Notes: a model not told the origin generated them from the sequence alone. DNA of 13,934 nucleotides from CAYZYO01 sp964482585 (GCA_964482585.1 CAYZYO010000066.1:1-13934), one strand, 5' to 3'. Positions 7,511 to 13,934 are shown, counted from the stretch's first letter. Numbers and translations are program-made.

Positions 7511-8056
7511 TTAAATATCTAATCCAAGTGTACGCAGGTTTTTAGCTAGAGAATCAACCGGGGGCAAATTATTTAGACTTAGTTGTAAACAAGGAAGCCC
7601 TGCAGCTTCAGCCGCTTTTTTCGAGAAATTATTCATCAGCTGTTTTTTCTTACGTTCTGCTTGTCCTTCCACCAGAACAATCAATACCGGTTTAAATTCT
7701 GGCACTTTACATATCAGAAAATCTACATTTCTTTCCTGAATACGGTTTAAGTACTGGATACGATTATCAGCCCTGGAAGGAAGAATAAGAATATCAGCAA
7801 GTCTAACTTTTGGATAGACCTGGTAATTGTAATCCGACAATATTTCATTTAGCAGTTGATAAAGAGACAGCTCACCGTTTTTCAATAATTGTTCGCGTTT
7901 TTGATAGGGCATGTTGTCAAGATCAATCCAGGCATCACTTAAATCAATAACCTCTCCAGCCCGGGAACGGGTTTTTTGTGTCTTCTTTGGTTGGTTATAC
8001 ATATCCCATAATAGTTTTAGAATAAAAAATACTATTATTGCAGCAATAAATTGCAA
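7511..8056 (-). CDS. Membrane-anchored DUF2726-like protein
   Basis: A 181-aa protein. Residues 2-17 (QFIAAIIVFFILKLLW) form one N-terminal membrane helix; a basic linker at 23-33 favours a cytoplasmic body. Residues about 60-165 follow the DUF2726 plan: LYQLLNEIL, YQVYPKVRLADIL, then NVDFLICKVPEFKPVLIVLVEG, and GLPCLQLSLNNLPP. DUF2726 is thought to be a restriction-endonuclease-like fold. Here D112 is kept, but the usual I-E-L-D-x-x-x-H stretch reads VLVEGQAE (127-134), so nuclease activity is doubtful. The start is TTG (8056-8054), supported by AGGAGG 9 nt upstream and a SigA-type promoter just before it; the first internal Met is residue 19, which would remove the membrane helix. It is divergent from threonine synthase, with a repeat copy between. 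The role is unknown; the family call is moderately sure. Confidence 0.78.
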   Translation of the reverse strand: MQFIAAIIVFFILKLLWDMYNQPKKTQKTRSRAGEVIDLSDAWIDLDNMPYQKREQLLKNGELSLYQLLNEILSDYNYQVYPKVRLADILILPSRADNRIQYLNRIQERNVDFLICKVPEFKPVLIVLVEGQAERKKKQLMNNFSKKAAEAAGLPCLQLSLNNLPPVDSLAKNLRTLGLDI

Positions 8057-8093
8057 CAGTCTATACCTCCTAAAAGATAAAAATATAAGCTAT

Positions 8094-8121
8094 AGTATAC
8101 TTATATCTCAATACAAGTCAA
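8094..8121 (-). promoter_or_regulatory. SigA-type promoter of the DUF2726-like gene
   Basis: On the minus strand TTGACT (8121-8116), a 16-nt spacer and TATACT (8099-8094) each match the -35 and -10 consensus at 5 of 6 positions. Transcription would start near 8087, about 30 nt before the TTG start, leaving just enough room for the AGGAGG site. Confidence 0.7.
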
Positions 8122-8168
8122 ACTAAACAATGATTACCCTGAGAATAATATTTATATATAACCATAAA

Positions 8169-8340
8169 GGACACTTCAGTCTCTGCAGTTTATCCCTGAT
8201 TCTTATATTGTACTGTATCTTATATCGCAGAGGAGACTTCAGTCTCCGACCAGCTGCAATTCAGGGTGTCAGGGCGGCGACTGAAGTCGCCTCTACGGTT
8301 CTGTCCAGCAAGGTGACTGCGTTAAGCATTTATTTTCGTA
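8169..8340 (-). repeat. Composite interspersed repeat, copy D (shortened, minus orientation)
   Basis: Read on the minus strand, 8340-8310 is the flank shared with 194-164 of copy A. Next comes a palindrome (right-hand arm GGCGACTGAAGTCGCC near 8275-8290, left-hand arm GGAGACTTCAGTCTCC at 8232-8247), then the TACAATATAAGAATCAGGGA and AACTGCAGAG landmarks. It breaks off at the PstI-like CTGCAG, where an extra half-palindrome (8169-8183) begins. The two arms differ from each other by A/T versus C/G pairs, yet each remains a perfect dyad on its own. It lies in the divergent spacer between the DUF2726-like gene and threonine synthase, downstream of the former's promoter in the opposite sense. Confidence 0.75.
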
Positions 8341-8424
8341 TTGATCAACACTTTATTTATAATATTATCAATTATAACACAGACGTATAATTGGTGGACT
8401 TCAGGAAAAGTATTATTAGAGGTG

Positions 8425-8453
8425 TTGTACCAGACTATTTTTCGGTTTAAAAT
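8425..8453 (+). promoter_or_regulatory. Possible SigA-type promoter of threonine synthase
   Basis: TTGTAC (8425-8430), a 17-nt spacer and TAAAAT (8448-8453) lie 39 bp before the start codon. The -10 is good (5 of 6) and the -35 weak (3 of 6). It is placed correctly, just past repeat copy D. No T-box or other riboswitch-like leader is visible. Confidence 0.4.
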
Positions 8454-8492
8454 TATTTAGTTAGGTTTTAGAAGACTAAGGGAGGTTTTTTA

Positions 8493-9992
8493 ATGAAATA
8501 CCAGAGCAGCAGGGGAAAGTATTCATCAATTAGGTCAGCTGAAGCTATTAAAATGGGAATATCTCCTGATGGAGGCTTATTCGTACCTGATTCTGTTCCC
8601 CAGCTGGATAAAAATACTTTTGCCCGGCTAGAGTGTTTGAGTTATCAAGCAAGGGCAAGCAAGATATTAGAATACTACTTGACTGATTTTACTATTGAAG
8701 AAATAAACCGGTGTGTTAATAGTGCGTATAGTTCAGAAAAATTTGATAATAAGGATATTGCACCATTGGTTCAGCTTAAGGAAAATGTATTTATCCAAGA
8801 ACTGTGGCATGGACCTACATCTGCTTTTAAGGATATGGCACTGCAAATACTGCCCTTTCTGCTTACTACCAGCATGAGCAAGACCAATGAAACCAGTGAA
8901 ATAATAATCCTGGTTGCTACTTCCGGAGATACAGGTAAAGCAGCTCTAGAAGGATTTAAAGATATTAAAGGAACTAGAATAATTGTATTCTTTCCTGAAG
9001 ATGGAGTTAGCGAGATTCAAAAACGCCAGATGGTAACCCAGGAAGGGGAAAATGTATATGTAGCTGCAGTCAAGGGTAACTTTGATAATGCTCAAAATGG
9101 TGTTAAAAATATTTTTACCAATCTAGAATTTAATGAAAAATTAGGTGCTAATAATATGAAATTGTCTTCTGCTAATTCTATTAACTGGGGAAGGCTGCTT
9201 CCACAAATAGTATATTATATTTCAGCTTATGTAGATTTAAGGGCAAATGGTCACATCAGTGATAAGGATGCAATAAACATTGTGGTACCTACAGGAAATT
9301 TTGGCAATATTCTCGCGGCTTATTACGCCGGGAAAATGGGGGTTCCTATAAATAAGCTAATATGTGCTTCCAACTCTAATAATGTTTTGACTGATTTTAT
9401 TAGAACAGGTATTTATGATGCTAACCGGGAATTCAAAAAAACCTGTTCGCCATCAATGGATATTCTTATTTCTTCAAATCTGGAGAGATTGCTTTATGAA
9501 ATCACCGACCATGATGCTGACCGGGTGAATTTGTGGATGGAAAGGCTCAAGACTCTGGGGAGATATGAAATAGACAAGACTACCTGTAAAAAAATAAATA
9601 GTATTTTTAGGGCGGATTTTTGTTCCGAGGATGAGACATTAGATACTATTAATAACATCTGGGAAACCAGGGGTTATCTGCTTGATACCCATACAGCGGT
9701 TGCGGTTAATGTTTATGAAAAATACCTTTTAAGCACCAATGATTACACCAAGACTATTATAGCGTCAACCGCCAGTCCATTTAAATTTGGCAGCAGTGTA
9801 GCCAGGGCGATTTTGCAATCAAAAATGCTGCAGGGAAAAAACGAGTTTGAAATTATAAAAATGCTGTCTGCAAAAACCGGTATTGATATACCCGTAAGAA
9901 TTAAAAATCTTGATCAAAAAGAGATAAAACATAGGACTGTGAGCTCCCCTCAAAAAATGGAGGAAACAATTCTATCTTTTTTAGTTGATTAG
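8493..9992 (+). CDS. thrC: Threonine synthase (PLP-dependent)
   Basis: Converts O-phospho-L-homoserine and water to L-threonine and phosphate, the last step of threonine synthesis, in the cytoplasm. At 499 aa it fits the longer class of threonine synthases (E. coli/yeast-type branch), with the N-terminal MKYQSSRGK and GGLFVPDSVP. The PLP-binding lysine is K113 in HGPTSAFKDMALQ. SATSGDTG-type substrate loop: VATSGDTGKAA (141-151). SANSINWGRLLPQ at 226-238 and the phosphate-binding GNFGN at 268-272 are intact. The start has GGGAGG 7 nt before ATG. It is divergent from the DUF2726-like gene and convergent with an apgM-like gene of the subgroup proposed to act as homoserine kinase, which would supply its substrate. 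No frameshift or missing key residue is seen. Confidence 0.96.
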   Translation: MKYQSSRGKYSSIRSAEAIKMGISPDGGLFVPDSVPQLDKNTFARLECLSYQARASKILEYYLTDFTIEEINRCVNSAYSSEKFDNKDIAPLVQLKENVFIQELWHGPTSAFKDMALQILPFLLTTSMSKTNETSEIIILVATSGDTGKAALEGFKDIKGTRIIVFFPEDGVSEIQKRQMVTQEGENVYVAAVKGNFDNAQNGVKNIFTNLEFNEKLGANNMKLSSANSINWGRLLPQIVYYISAYVDLRANGHISDKDAINIVVPTGNFGNILAAYYAGKMGVPINKLICASNSNNVLTDFIRTGIYDANREFKKTCSPSMDILISSNLERLLYEITDHDADRVNLWMERLKTLGRYEIDKTTCKKINSIFRADFCSEDETLDTINNIWETRGYLLDTHTAVAVNVYEKYLLSTNDYTKTIIASTASPFKFGSSVARAILQSKMLQGKNEFEIIKMLSAKTGIDIPVRIKNLDQKEIKHRTVSSPQKMEETILSFLVD

Positions 9993-10090
9993 TTGGTTGG
10001 AACTAAAGTCTTAGCTATAAGATATTTTCCTTTACCGGGTATAAGATAGAATACCTCTGAAGGGGATACTGAGCTGTATAAAAAATGGCC

Positions 10091-10151
10091 TTTAGAAATA
10101 ATTTCTAAATACAAACGAGGCTGGCCCCATTTTAGACTTTGGGGACAGCCT
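10091..10151. terminator. Two hairpins between convergent genes, probable transcription end region
   Basis: TTTAGAAA (10091-10098) and TTTCTAAA (10102-10109) form a perfect 8-bp stem. AGGCTGGCCCCA (10118-10129) and TGGGGACAGCCT (10140-10151) form a 12-bp stem with one mismatch. The second lies 18 bp past the stop of the minus-strand apgM-like gene and both lie past the plus-strand thrC stop. T tracts are poor on either side, so termination is probable from placement rather than from a textbook signature. Confidence 0.55.
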
Positions 10152-10169
10152 TTAAGTCGATTGCCTTTC

Positions 10170-11384
10170 CTATTTCCTGTCTCTGATAAAATAATCCATA
10201 AGCTGGTAACCATTTTCAAAAAATATGCCTTTGCTGGCAGAAAACTCATTATAATACTTGACTCCATCCTTTTCAGGTGAATTTTTATCATAAATCATAA
10301 AAGGCACCGGATTGCTGCTGTGAGTCCGGGTAGATAAAGGAGTCGGGTGATCAGGCAATACCATTATTCTGATATCTGCAAAATCATTAAGTTCATCTAA
10401 AACTAATCCTACAACTTCTTTGTCGATTTGTTCAATACTCCATATTTTGCGCTGCAGGTTACCCTGGTGTCCTGCTTCATCAGGTGATTCAATATGCAGG
10501 TATACAAAATCCTGGCCGTTTTTAAGCTCATCAAGTGCGGCCCTGGCCTTACCTTTAAAATTAGTTTCTATACTGCCTGTTGCTCCCTCGACCAAAACCG
10601 GCTTAAGTCCAGCAGATATACCTAACCCCCTGACCAGATCAACAGCAGAAACTACTGAACCTTTAAGCATATACTTGTCCTCGAAACCAGGCAGTGAGGG
10701 CTTTTTACCTTCTCCCCACAGCCAGGCAGAGTTTGCCGGATTATTATTTGAAGCCCGCCGGGCTATATTAACGGGATGATCTTTTAACAGTTTTTCACTT
10801 TTTATCATTAAATCCAACAAATATTTTCCATCAGCACCACCAGGAAGATATGCAGTAATTTTTCGATCAGATATATCATGTGGTGGAGTAAGTGATAGAT
10901 TTCTGCCGGTTCCATTTTTCCATATCATAAGGTGACGATAGCTAATACCCGGATAAAAAGCAAATGTGTCATTACCAAGTTCTTTTTGTAAAACTGCAAT
11001 AAGCTCAGCGGATTCCCCGGAACTTATTTCTCCTGAGCTGTAATCCAGCATAGATTTATCACTATAGCCTTCTTCTTCTGAAAGTGTAACCAGGTTACAG
11101 CGAAGAGCCAGGTCATTATCGTCAAGTTTAACCCCCATACTAACAGCTTCTAAAGGAGAGCGCCCAGTATAATACCTGCATGGATCATAGCCCATGACTG
11201 CCAAATTAGCCACATCGCTTCCAGGGGGGTATCCATCAGGGATAGTTGCCGCTTTTCCTATGACAGCATTCTTAGCCATAAAATCAATATTAGGCGTATT
11301 AGCATATTGAAGCGGGGTTTGATTATCCAGCTCAGGGATACTATAATCAGCCATACCATCGGCAAGTATTACCAGGTATTTCAT
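10170..11384 (-). CDS. Archaeal-type 2,3-bisphosphoglycerate-independent phosphoglycerate mutase homologue; possible homoserine kinase
   Basis: A 404-aa alkaline-phosphatase-superfamily protein of the ApgM group. Metal-site residues seen: D9 in ILADGMAD, the nucleophile S56 in PPGSDVANL, D302 and H306 in SPDEAGHQGN, D345 and H346 in VLPDHPTP, H355 in THSSNPVPF. All are present, so the enzyme should be active. The family is named for interconversion of 2- and 3-phosphoglycerate. A bacterial subgroup (TIGR02535) has been proposed to be a homoserine kinase because it occurs beside threonine genes in genomes lacking ThrB. Here it converges with thrC, so that role is plausible but unproven. The ATG has AGGAGC 9 nt upstream. 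The C-terminus (YQLMDYFIRD) is of normal family form. Family sure, reaction open. Confidence 0.92.
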   Translation of the reverse strand: MKYLVILADGMADYSIPELDNQTPLQYANTPNIDFMAKNAVIGKAATIPDGYPPGSDVANLAVMGYDPCRYYTGRSPLEAVSMGVKLDDNDLALRCNLVTLSEEEGYSDKSMLDYSSGEISSGESAELIAVLQKELGNDTFAFYPGISYRHLMIWKNGTGRNLSLTPPHDISDRKITAYLPGGADGKYLLDLMIKSEKLLKDHPVNIARRASNNNPANSAWLWGEGKKPSLPGFEDKYMLKGSVVSAVDLVRGLGISAGLKPVLVEGATGSIETNFKGKARAALDELKNGQDFVYLHIESPDEAGHQGNLQRKIWSIEQIDKEVVGLVLDELNDFADIRIMVLPDHPTPLSTRTHSSNPVPFMIYDKNSPEKDGVKYYNEFSASKGIFFENGYQLMDYFIRDRK

Positions 11385-11811
11385 TTTAATCAGCTCCTAT
11401 GAAAAAATTATTAAATCGATTCTACTCTTAACTTTAATAAGATAAGTGAATAATATTATTTATTAAAATGAACCAGGTTAAGGATTTTGTATAATAGCTA
11501 TTCTATATCCTAAGAAATCCTGCATCCGAAGAGGAGACTTTAGCCTCCAGCTTGATTGTCATCCCGAGGCAAAGTTACATGGTTAATTAGCAAAAATTTC
11601 AGGTTAATAAACTCATAAAATTCTTATAATCTATTATAACAATAGCCTAAAATTGATAAAATATAAACTTAATTTAAATATTTATCTGAATTCAAAATAA
11701 ATAAACCAGCTTGCTAACTTATAATAATAAAAAAAATTAAAATAAGTTAACAAACTAAACTGGTGTTATATCCAGGTCAAATGGTACCTATATATTTTTT
11801 TTTAGCTTATA
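11385..11811. other. AT-rich divergent spacer, no gene
   Basis: It separates the apgM-like gene (minus) from the chemoreceptor-like gene (plus). It contains only the repeat remnant at 11531-11574 and long A/T-rich runs. A TATAAT at 11808-11813 lies 44 bp before the plus-strand start codon and is well placed for a -10 box, but no -35 is recognisable. Confidence 0.5.
11531..11574. repeat. Interspersed-repeat remnant, copy F (half palindrome)
   Basis: GAGGAGACTTTAGCCTCC (11531-11548) matches one arm of the family palindrome. It is followed by ATTGTCATCCCGAGGCAAAG (11555-11574), close to a stretch downstream of copy B at 6936-6960. Only a fragment is left. Confidence 0.5.
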
Positions 11812-11843
11812 ATGTTTATTAATAAACTGTCTGATTCCAATGT

Positions 11844-11850
11844 AAGGAGG
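11844..11850 (+). promoter_or_regulatory. Ribosome binding site that fixes the start at 11857
   Basis: AAGGAGG lies 6 nt before ATG 11857-11859. The in-frame ATG at 11812 has only AT-rich sequence before it and would place this site inside the coding region, so the shorter 274-residue protein is preferred. Confidence 0.85.
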
Positions 11851-11856
11851 GTAAAA

Positions 11857-12681
11857 ATGGGTAGTAAGTTTTTAGAATGTTTCCCTGAAATAGCAAAAGA
11901 AATGTTAAAGTTATTTCCTGAAGATACCACTTTTTATACTACTGATCTGGAAATATTGACCTTTAGAGATGAAGCGGTAAATATACCTCTAGCTAAGGCA
12001 GGTGATAGATTTCTTAGAAATGGCCCGGCTGCAACCTGTATTCGTACCGGAAAAGTGTCGAGTATGGATTTGGATGCGAGCTATTATGGAATTCCTATAA
12101 AGGTTGTATGTTCCCCTGTATTTGATGATGATGAACCTGATAAAATCATTGGTGCCTTCGGGGTGGCTATATCCAGAGATAAAGCTTTTAAACTCCGGCG
12201 CCTGGTTAATATTTTCGAAAAGGGAATTAGCGAGATTAATAATAGTATTGCCCAAATTGCGGATAACACTACCTTGATTAATCTAAGTGAGAGAAAATAC
12301 AATTATTTAGTTACCAGTTTAGAGCAGATGCAGCTGGAGATTCTTGATTTACTGGATAAACTGGACAGCAGCTTTAAAGCAATAGATACCATTTGTTCTA
12401 ATATTAATAAAGAAGCAGATAACCAGGGAGATTCAGCTCGAGAATTTAAAACCTGGACTGAAGAATTTAAAATGCTTTCTCAAGGCTGCCAGTATACTAC
12501 TCTTAATATAAAAAAATTAATTCAAAAAATCGAAAAAAGGACAGATACGATAGTACAGCATTCAGATATTACATTGATAGATAGTGAAGAACAGGAGGCG
12601 GCCATAATACATGTAGCAGGTACTATTGAAGAATTAGCTGATGCCTTAAAAGAGCTTCAGGTTATTGCCCGTAAAATATAA
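11857..12681 (+). CDS. Soluble chemoreceptor-like protein lacking the signalling tip
   Basis: A 274-aa protein with no membrane helix. Residues about 10-108 are a cytoplasmic PAS-like sensor domain of the sort found in short clostridial methyl-accepting proteins: FPEDTTFYTTD, then a glycine turn (AGDRFLRNGPA) and YYGIPIKVVCSPVFDD followed by IIGAFGVAISRD. Residues about 115-274 are coiled coil. AREFKTWTEEFKMLSQGCQY (194-213) and NIKKLIQKI (217-225) align with the post-tip helix of chemoreceptors (GRGFAVVAEEIRKLAE..., IKELI). The preceding INKEADNQ (183-190) aligns with the IAEQ that comes before TNLLALNAAIEAARAGE. That tip sequence, which binds CheA/CheW, is absent. The end (SEEQEAAIIHVAGTIEELAD, 243-262) is again chemoreceptor-like. 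It probably senses a cytoplasmic signal without direct kinase control. No chemotaxis genes are nearby. It ends 5 bp before the convergent lyase stop. Confidence 0.78.
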   Translation: MGSKFLECFPEIAKEMLKLFPEDTTFYTTDLEILTFRDEAVNIPLAKAGDRFLRNGPAATCIRTGKVSSMDLDASYYGIPIKVVCSPVFDDDEPDKIIGAFGVAISRDKAFKLRRLVNIFEKGISEINNSIAQIADNTTLINLSERKYNYLVTSLEQMQLEILDLLDKLDSSFKAIDTICSNINKEADNQGDSAREFKTWTEEFKMLSQGCQYTTLNIKKLIQKIEKRTDTIVQHSDITLIDSEEQEAAIIHVAGTIEELADALKELQVIARKI

Positions 12682-12686
12682 GTACA

Positions 12687-13718
12687 CTATATTATATAAT
12701 CAATTACGGCACCTGGAAATAATTCATGGATTGTGTTATAAAAAAAGTCTTTCATTTGCTCTATTTTTTCTTTAGTATAAACAAATTTGCCATAACCAAA
12801 CTGGCCGTATTGGAATCTGCGGTCAGTTTCTTCATTCATCGGCAGTTTTGTGTTGGGAAATACTTCGGTTATATTTTTTCGTGCACGACGGGTAAAGCGA
12901 TGAGATATTACTTCAAAATGTAAATCAATGTTTTCAATGTGATTAAACTCATCACGCATTTCTTCTAACATTGCAGTATAATTTTTTTCCCATTCACCTT
13001 GGAGTATTACCGGTGCAATAATAACTCCTCCTGGATAGCCGTGAGCTAAGACTTCAGATAAGCCTCTAAGTCTTTCAGAAAGCTTTGGTGTACGGTGCTC
13101 AAAATCCTTAATAACACTATTAGTATTAATGCTAAACCGGATCCGGGTATGTTTCTTATGGTTTAATTCAAGCAGGGAATCAACAAAAGAGAACTTGGTG
13201 ACCAATCGTAATCGACCATATTCCAGCGCTGAAAAAAAGTCAATAGCTTTAGCTATAGTACCGGTATAGGGTTCTACAGCAATTGGATCAGAAGTGGCAG
13301 CAGCTTCAAAAAATGTTATTTCAGGTTTTCTCTCTTCGATATAATTATTTGCCCGGGTTAAAATATCGTCGATATTTACATAAATTCGGGTATAAGGTTT
13401 TTTCCCCATCTGAGTATTTAAATAGCAGTATTCACACATTCCACCACAGCCGGTTACCAAAGGTATTTGATAATGAGCAGATGGTTTACAACTGGCAAAA
13501 TCAAGAGTTCTTCTTACTCCCACTACCAGGGTATTCTTTCCCTGGGAAAAAGCCTCAGATGGAGTTTTCCCAGGTATACCAGTAACCCGGTTATGTGAAC
13601 GCAAAAATTCTATCTGAAAGCCGTCTCTTTTAAAATCACTATATAATTTTTTACCCAACGGATAATCCATAGCATCCTGTTCAAAAAAAACTCGTTTAAA
13701 ACTTAATCCAATTGCCAT
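12687..13718 (-). CDS. splB: Spore photoproduct lyase (radical SAM), with Ala in place of catalytic Cys141
   Basis: Repairs the thymine dimer 5-thyminyl-5,6-dihydrothymine formed by UV in spore DNA, using a [4Fe-4S] cluster and S-adenosylmethionine during germination. The length is 343 aa, about equal to the Bacillus enzyme. The cluster motif is C91-x3-C95-x2-C98 (CGGMCEYCY); Y97 and Y99 are kept, as is the conserved C77 in CKPSAHYQIP. Strong family blocks follow: KPYTRIYVN, EYGRLRLVTKF, RIRFSINT, HRFTRRA, PNTKLPMNEE and FGYGKFVY. The one striking change is at residue 141, where FEAACTSD-type sequence reads FEAAATSD (codon GCC); the family's hydrogen-donor cysteine is missing. Start ATG 13718-13716 with AAAGGAGA about 8 nt upstream. 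I found no clear SigG promoter. Its presence implies a spore-forming host. It converges with the chemoreceptor-like gene at a 5-bp gap, and repeat copy E lies 47 bp upstream. Confidence 0.94.
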   Translation of the reverse strand: MAIGLSFKRVFFEQDAMDYPLGKKLYSDFKRDGFQIEFLRSHNRVTGIPGKTPSEAFSQGKNTLVVGVRRTLDFASCKPSAHYQIPLVTGCGGMCEYCYLNTQMGKKPYTRIYVNIDDILTRANNYIEERKPEITFFEAAATSDPIAVEPYTGTIAKAIDFFSALEYGRLRLVTKFSFVDSLLELNHKKHTRIRFSINTNSVIKDFEHRTPKLSERLRGLSEVLAHGYPGGVIIAPVILQGEWEKNYTAMLEEMRDEFNHIENIDLHFEVISHRFTRRARKNITEVFPNTKLPMNEETDRRFQYGQFGYGKFVYTKEKIEQMKDFFYNTIHELFPGAVIDYII

Positions 13719-13765
13719 TAATTTTCTCCTTTAAAGGATTTGCCTTTATATGCGAGTATAATCTA

Positions 13766-13934
13766 TTAATCCCCCATGCCCGGGGACACAACCACCGATG
13801 AAAATAAGGTAAGGTGATTAACCACAGATGGACACAGATTCACACAGTTTGGTTTTTATTTTAATAGGTATCTGGAACACTTATAATATTTTACCTCTAA
13901 CTCTGCGGTTATTCTTTAATTCTTGTATTGTACC
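13766..13934 (-). repeat. Composite interspersed repeat, copy E (minus orientation, cut by window end)
   Basis: Read on the minus strand from 13934 it shows GGTACAATACAAGAATTAAA, CTGCAG-related CCGCAGAGTTAGAGGTAAAA, then ATACCTATTAAAATAAAAAC, CATCTGTGGTTAATCACCTT, GGTGGTTGTGTCC and GCATGGGGGATTAAT, matching copy A closely. The GGTAC at its window edge is where the palindrome starts in copies A and C, so the palindrome probably lies just outside. It contains CACAGAT twice at 10-nt spacing (13823-13839), a hallmark of this unit. Confidence 0.8.

Noticed and set aside
164..8340. CRISPR array from the recurring GACTTCAGTC motifs
   Set aside because: The motifs are irregularly spaced over kilobases, sit in a palindromic composite element and lack spacer units or cas genes.
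8390..8492. T-box or other riboswitch before thrC
   Set aside because: The leader is short, has no T-box consensus (GGGTGG-type) and no terminator hairpin.
9989..10291. Minus-strand open frame of 100 codons after and overlapping the apgM-like gene
   Set aside because: Half of it overlaps the apgM-like gene in another frame, the rest covers the two hairpins between convergent genes, and it has no ribosome site. The apgM-like protein is complete, so no frameshift tail is needed.
10420..10779. Plus-strand open frame of 119 codons inside the apgM-like gene
   Set aside because: It lies fully antisense to a well-conserved enzyme; composition is that of a shadow frame.
13719..13765. SigG-type forespore promoter before splB
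   Set aside because: A GCATG and a CATATAA are present, but the spacing of about 22 nt is too long; no other pair fits. A TATACT nearby has no -35.

Overview
The window reads as chromosomal DNA from an AT-rich, Gram-positive, spore-forming anaerobe of the Clostridia / Halanaerobia type. The clues are a spore photoproduct lyase gene, strong AGGAGG-type ribosome binding sites, two TTG starts, and AT-rich spacers with a consensus-like SigA promoter. Genus cannot be told from the sequence. There is no rRNA, tRNA, transposase, phage gene or CRISPR array.

Layout. Positions 1-54 are the last 17 codons of a 3-hydroxyacyl-CoA dehydrogenase-like gene, followed by a perfect 17-bp terminator-like hairpin. 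After an interspersed repeat and about 460 bp without genes comes a CaiB/BaiF-family gene (959-2140, +) whose active-site spacing matches alpha-methylacyl-CoA racemase. Facing it is a minus-strand block: an unrecognised 207-aa protein (2273-2896) and, further upstream, a tight three-gene operon of a MoxR-type AAA ATPase (5480-6640), a DUF2201-like protein with a VWA domain and an altered zinc motif, HQxxH (4108-5466), and a TTG-started protein built of 22-residue repeats (3164-4105). An 870-bp spacer with two repeat copies separates this operon from a membrane-anchored DUF2726-like gene (7511-8056, -) that has a good SigA promoter. Next are threonine synthase (8493-9992, +) and, convergent to it, an archaeal-type phosphoglycerate mutase homologue of the subgroup proposed to act as homoserine kinase (10170-11384, -). 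The last pair is a soluble chemoreceptor-like protein lacking the hairpin tip (11857-12681, +) and, 5 bp away and convergent, spore photoproduct lyase (12687-13718, -).

How the genes work together. The dehydrogenase tail and the racemase/CoA-transferase suggest acyl-CoA metabolism. Threonine synthase and the apgM-like gene may supply the last two steps of threonine synthesis. The MoxR / VWA / repeat-protein operon looks like a co-assembled ATPase machine and is the best candidate for an undescribed system. The lyase repairs UV damage in germinating spores, but here the catalytic Cys141 is Ala.

A family of intergenic repeats runs through the window: a long palindrome carrying a dyad in each arm, joined to a unit of about 160-175 bp. 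There are two fuller copies on the plus strand (164-485, 7199-7448), two on the minus strand (8169-8340, shortened; 13766-13934, cut by the window end) and two remnants (6843-6917, 11531-11574). None interrupts a recognised gene and none carries a protein gene.
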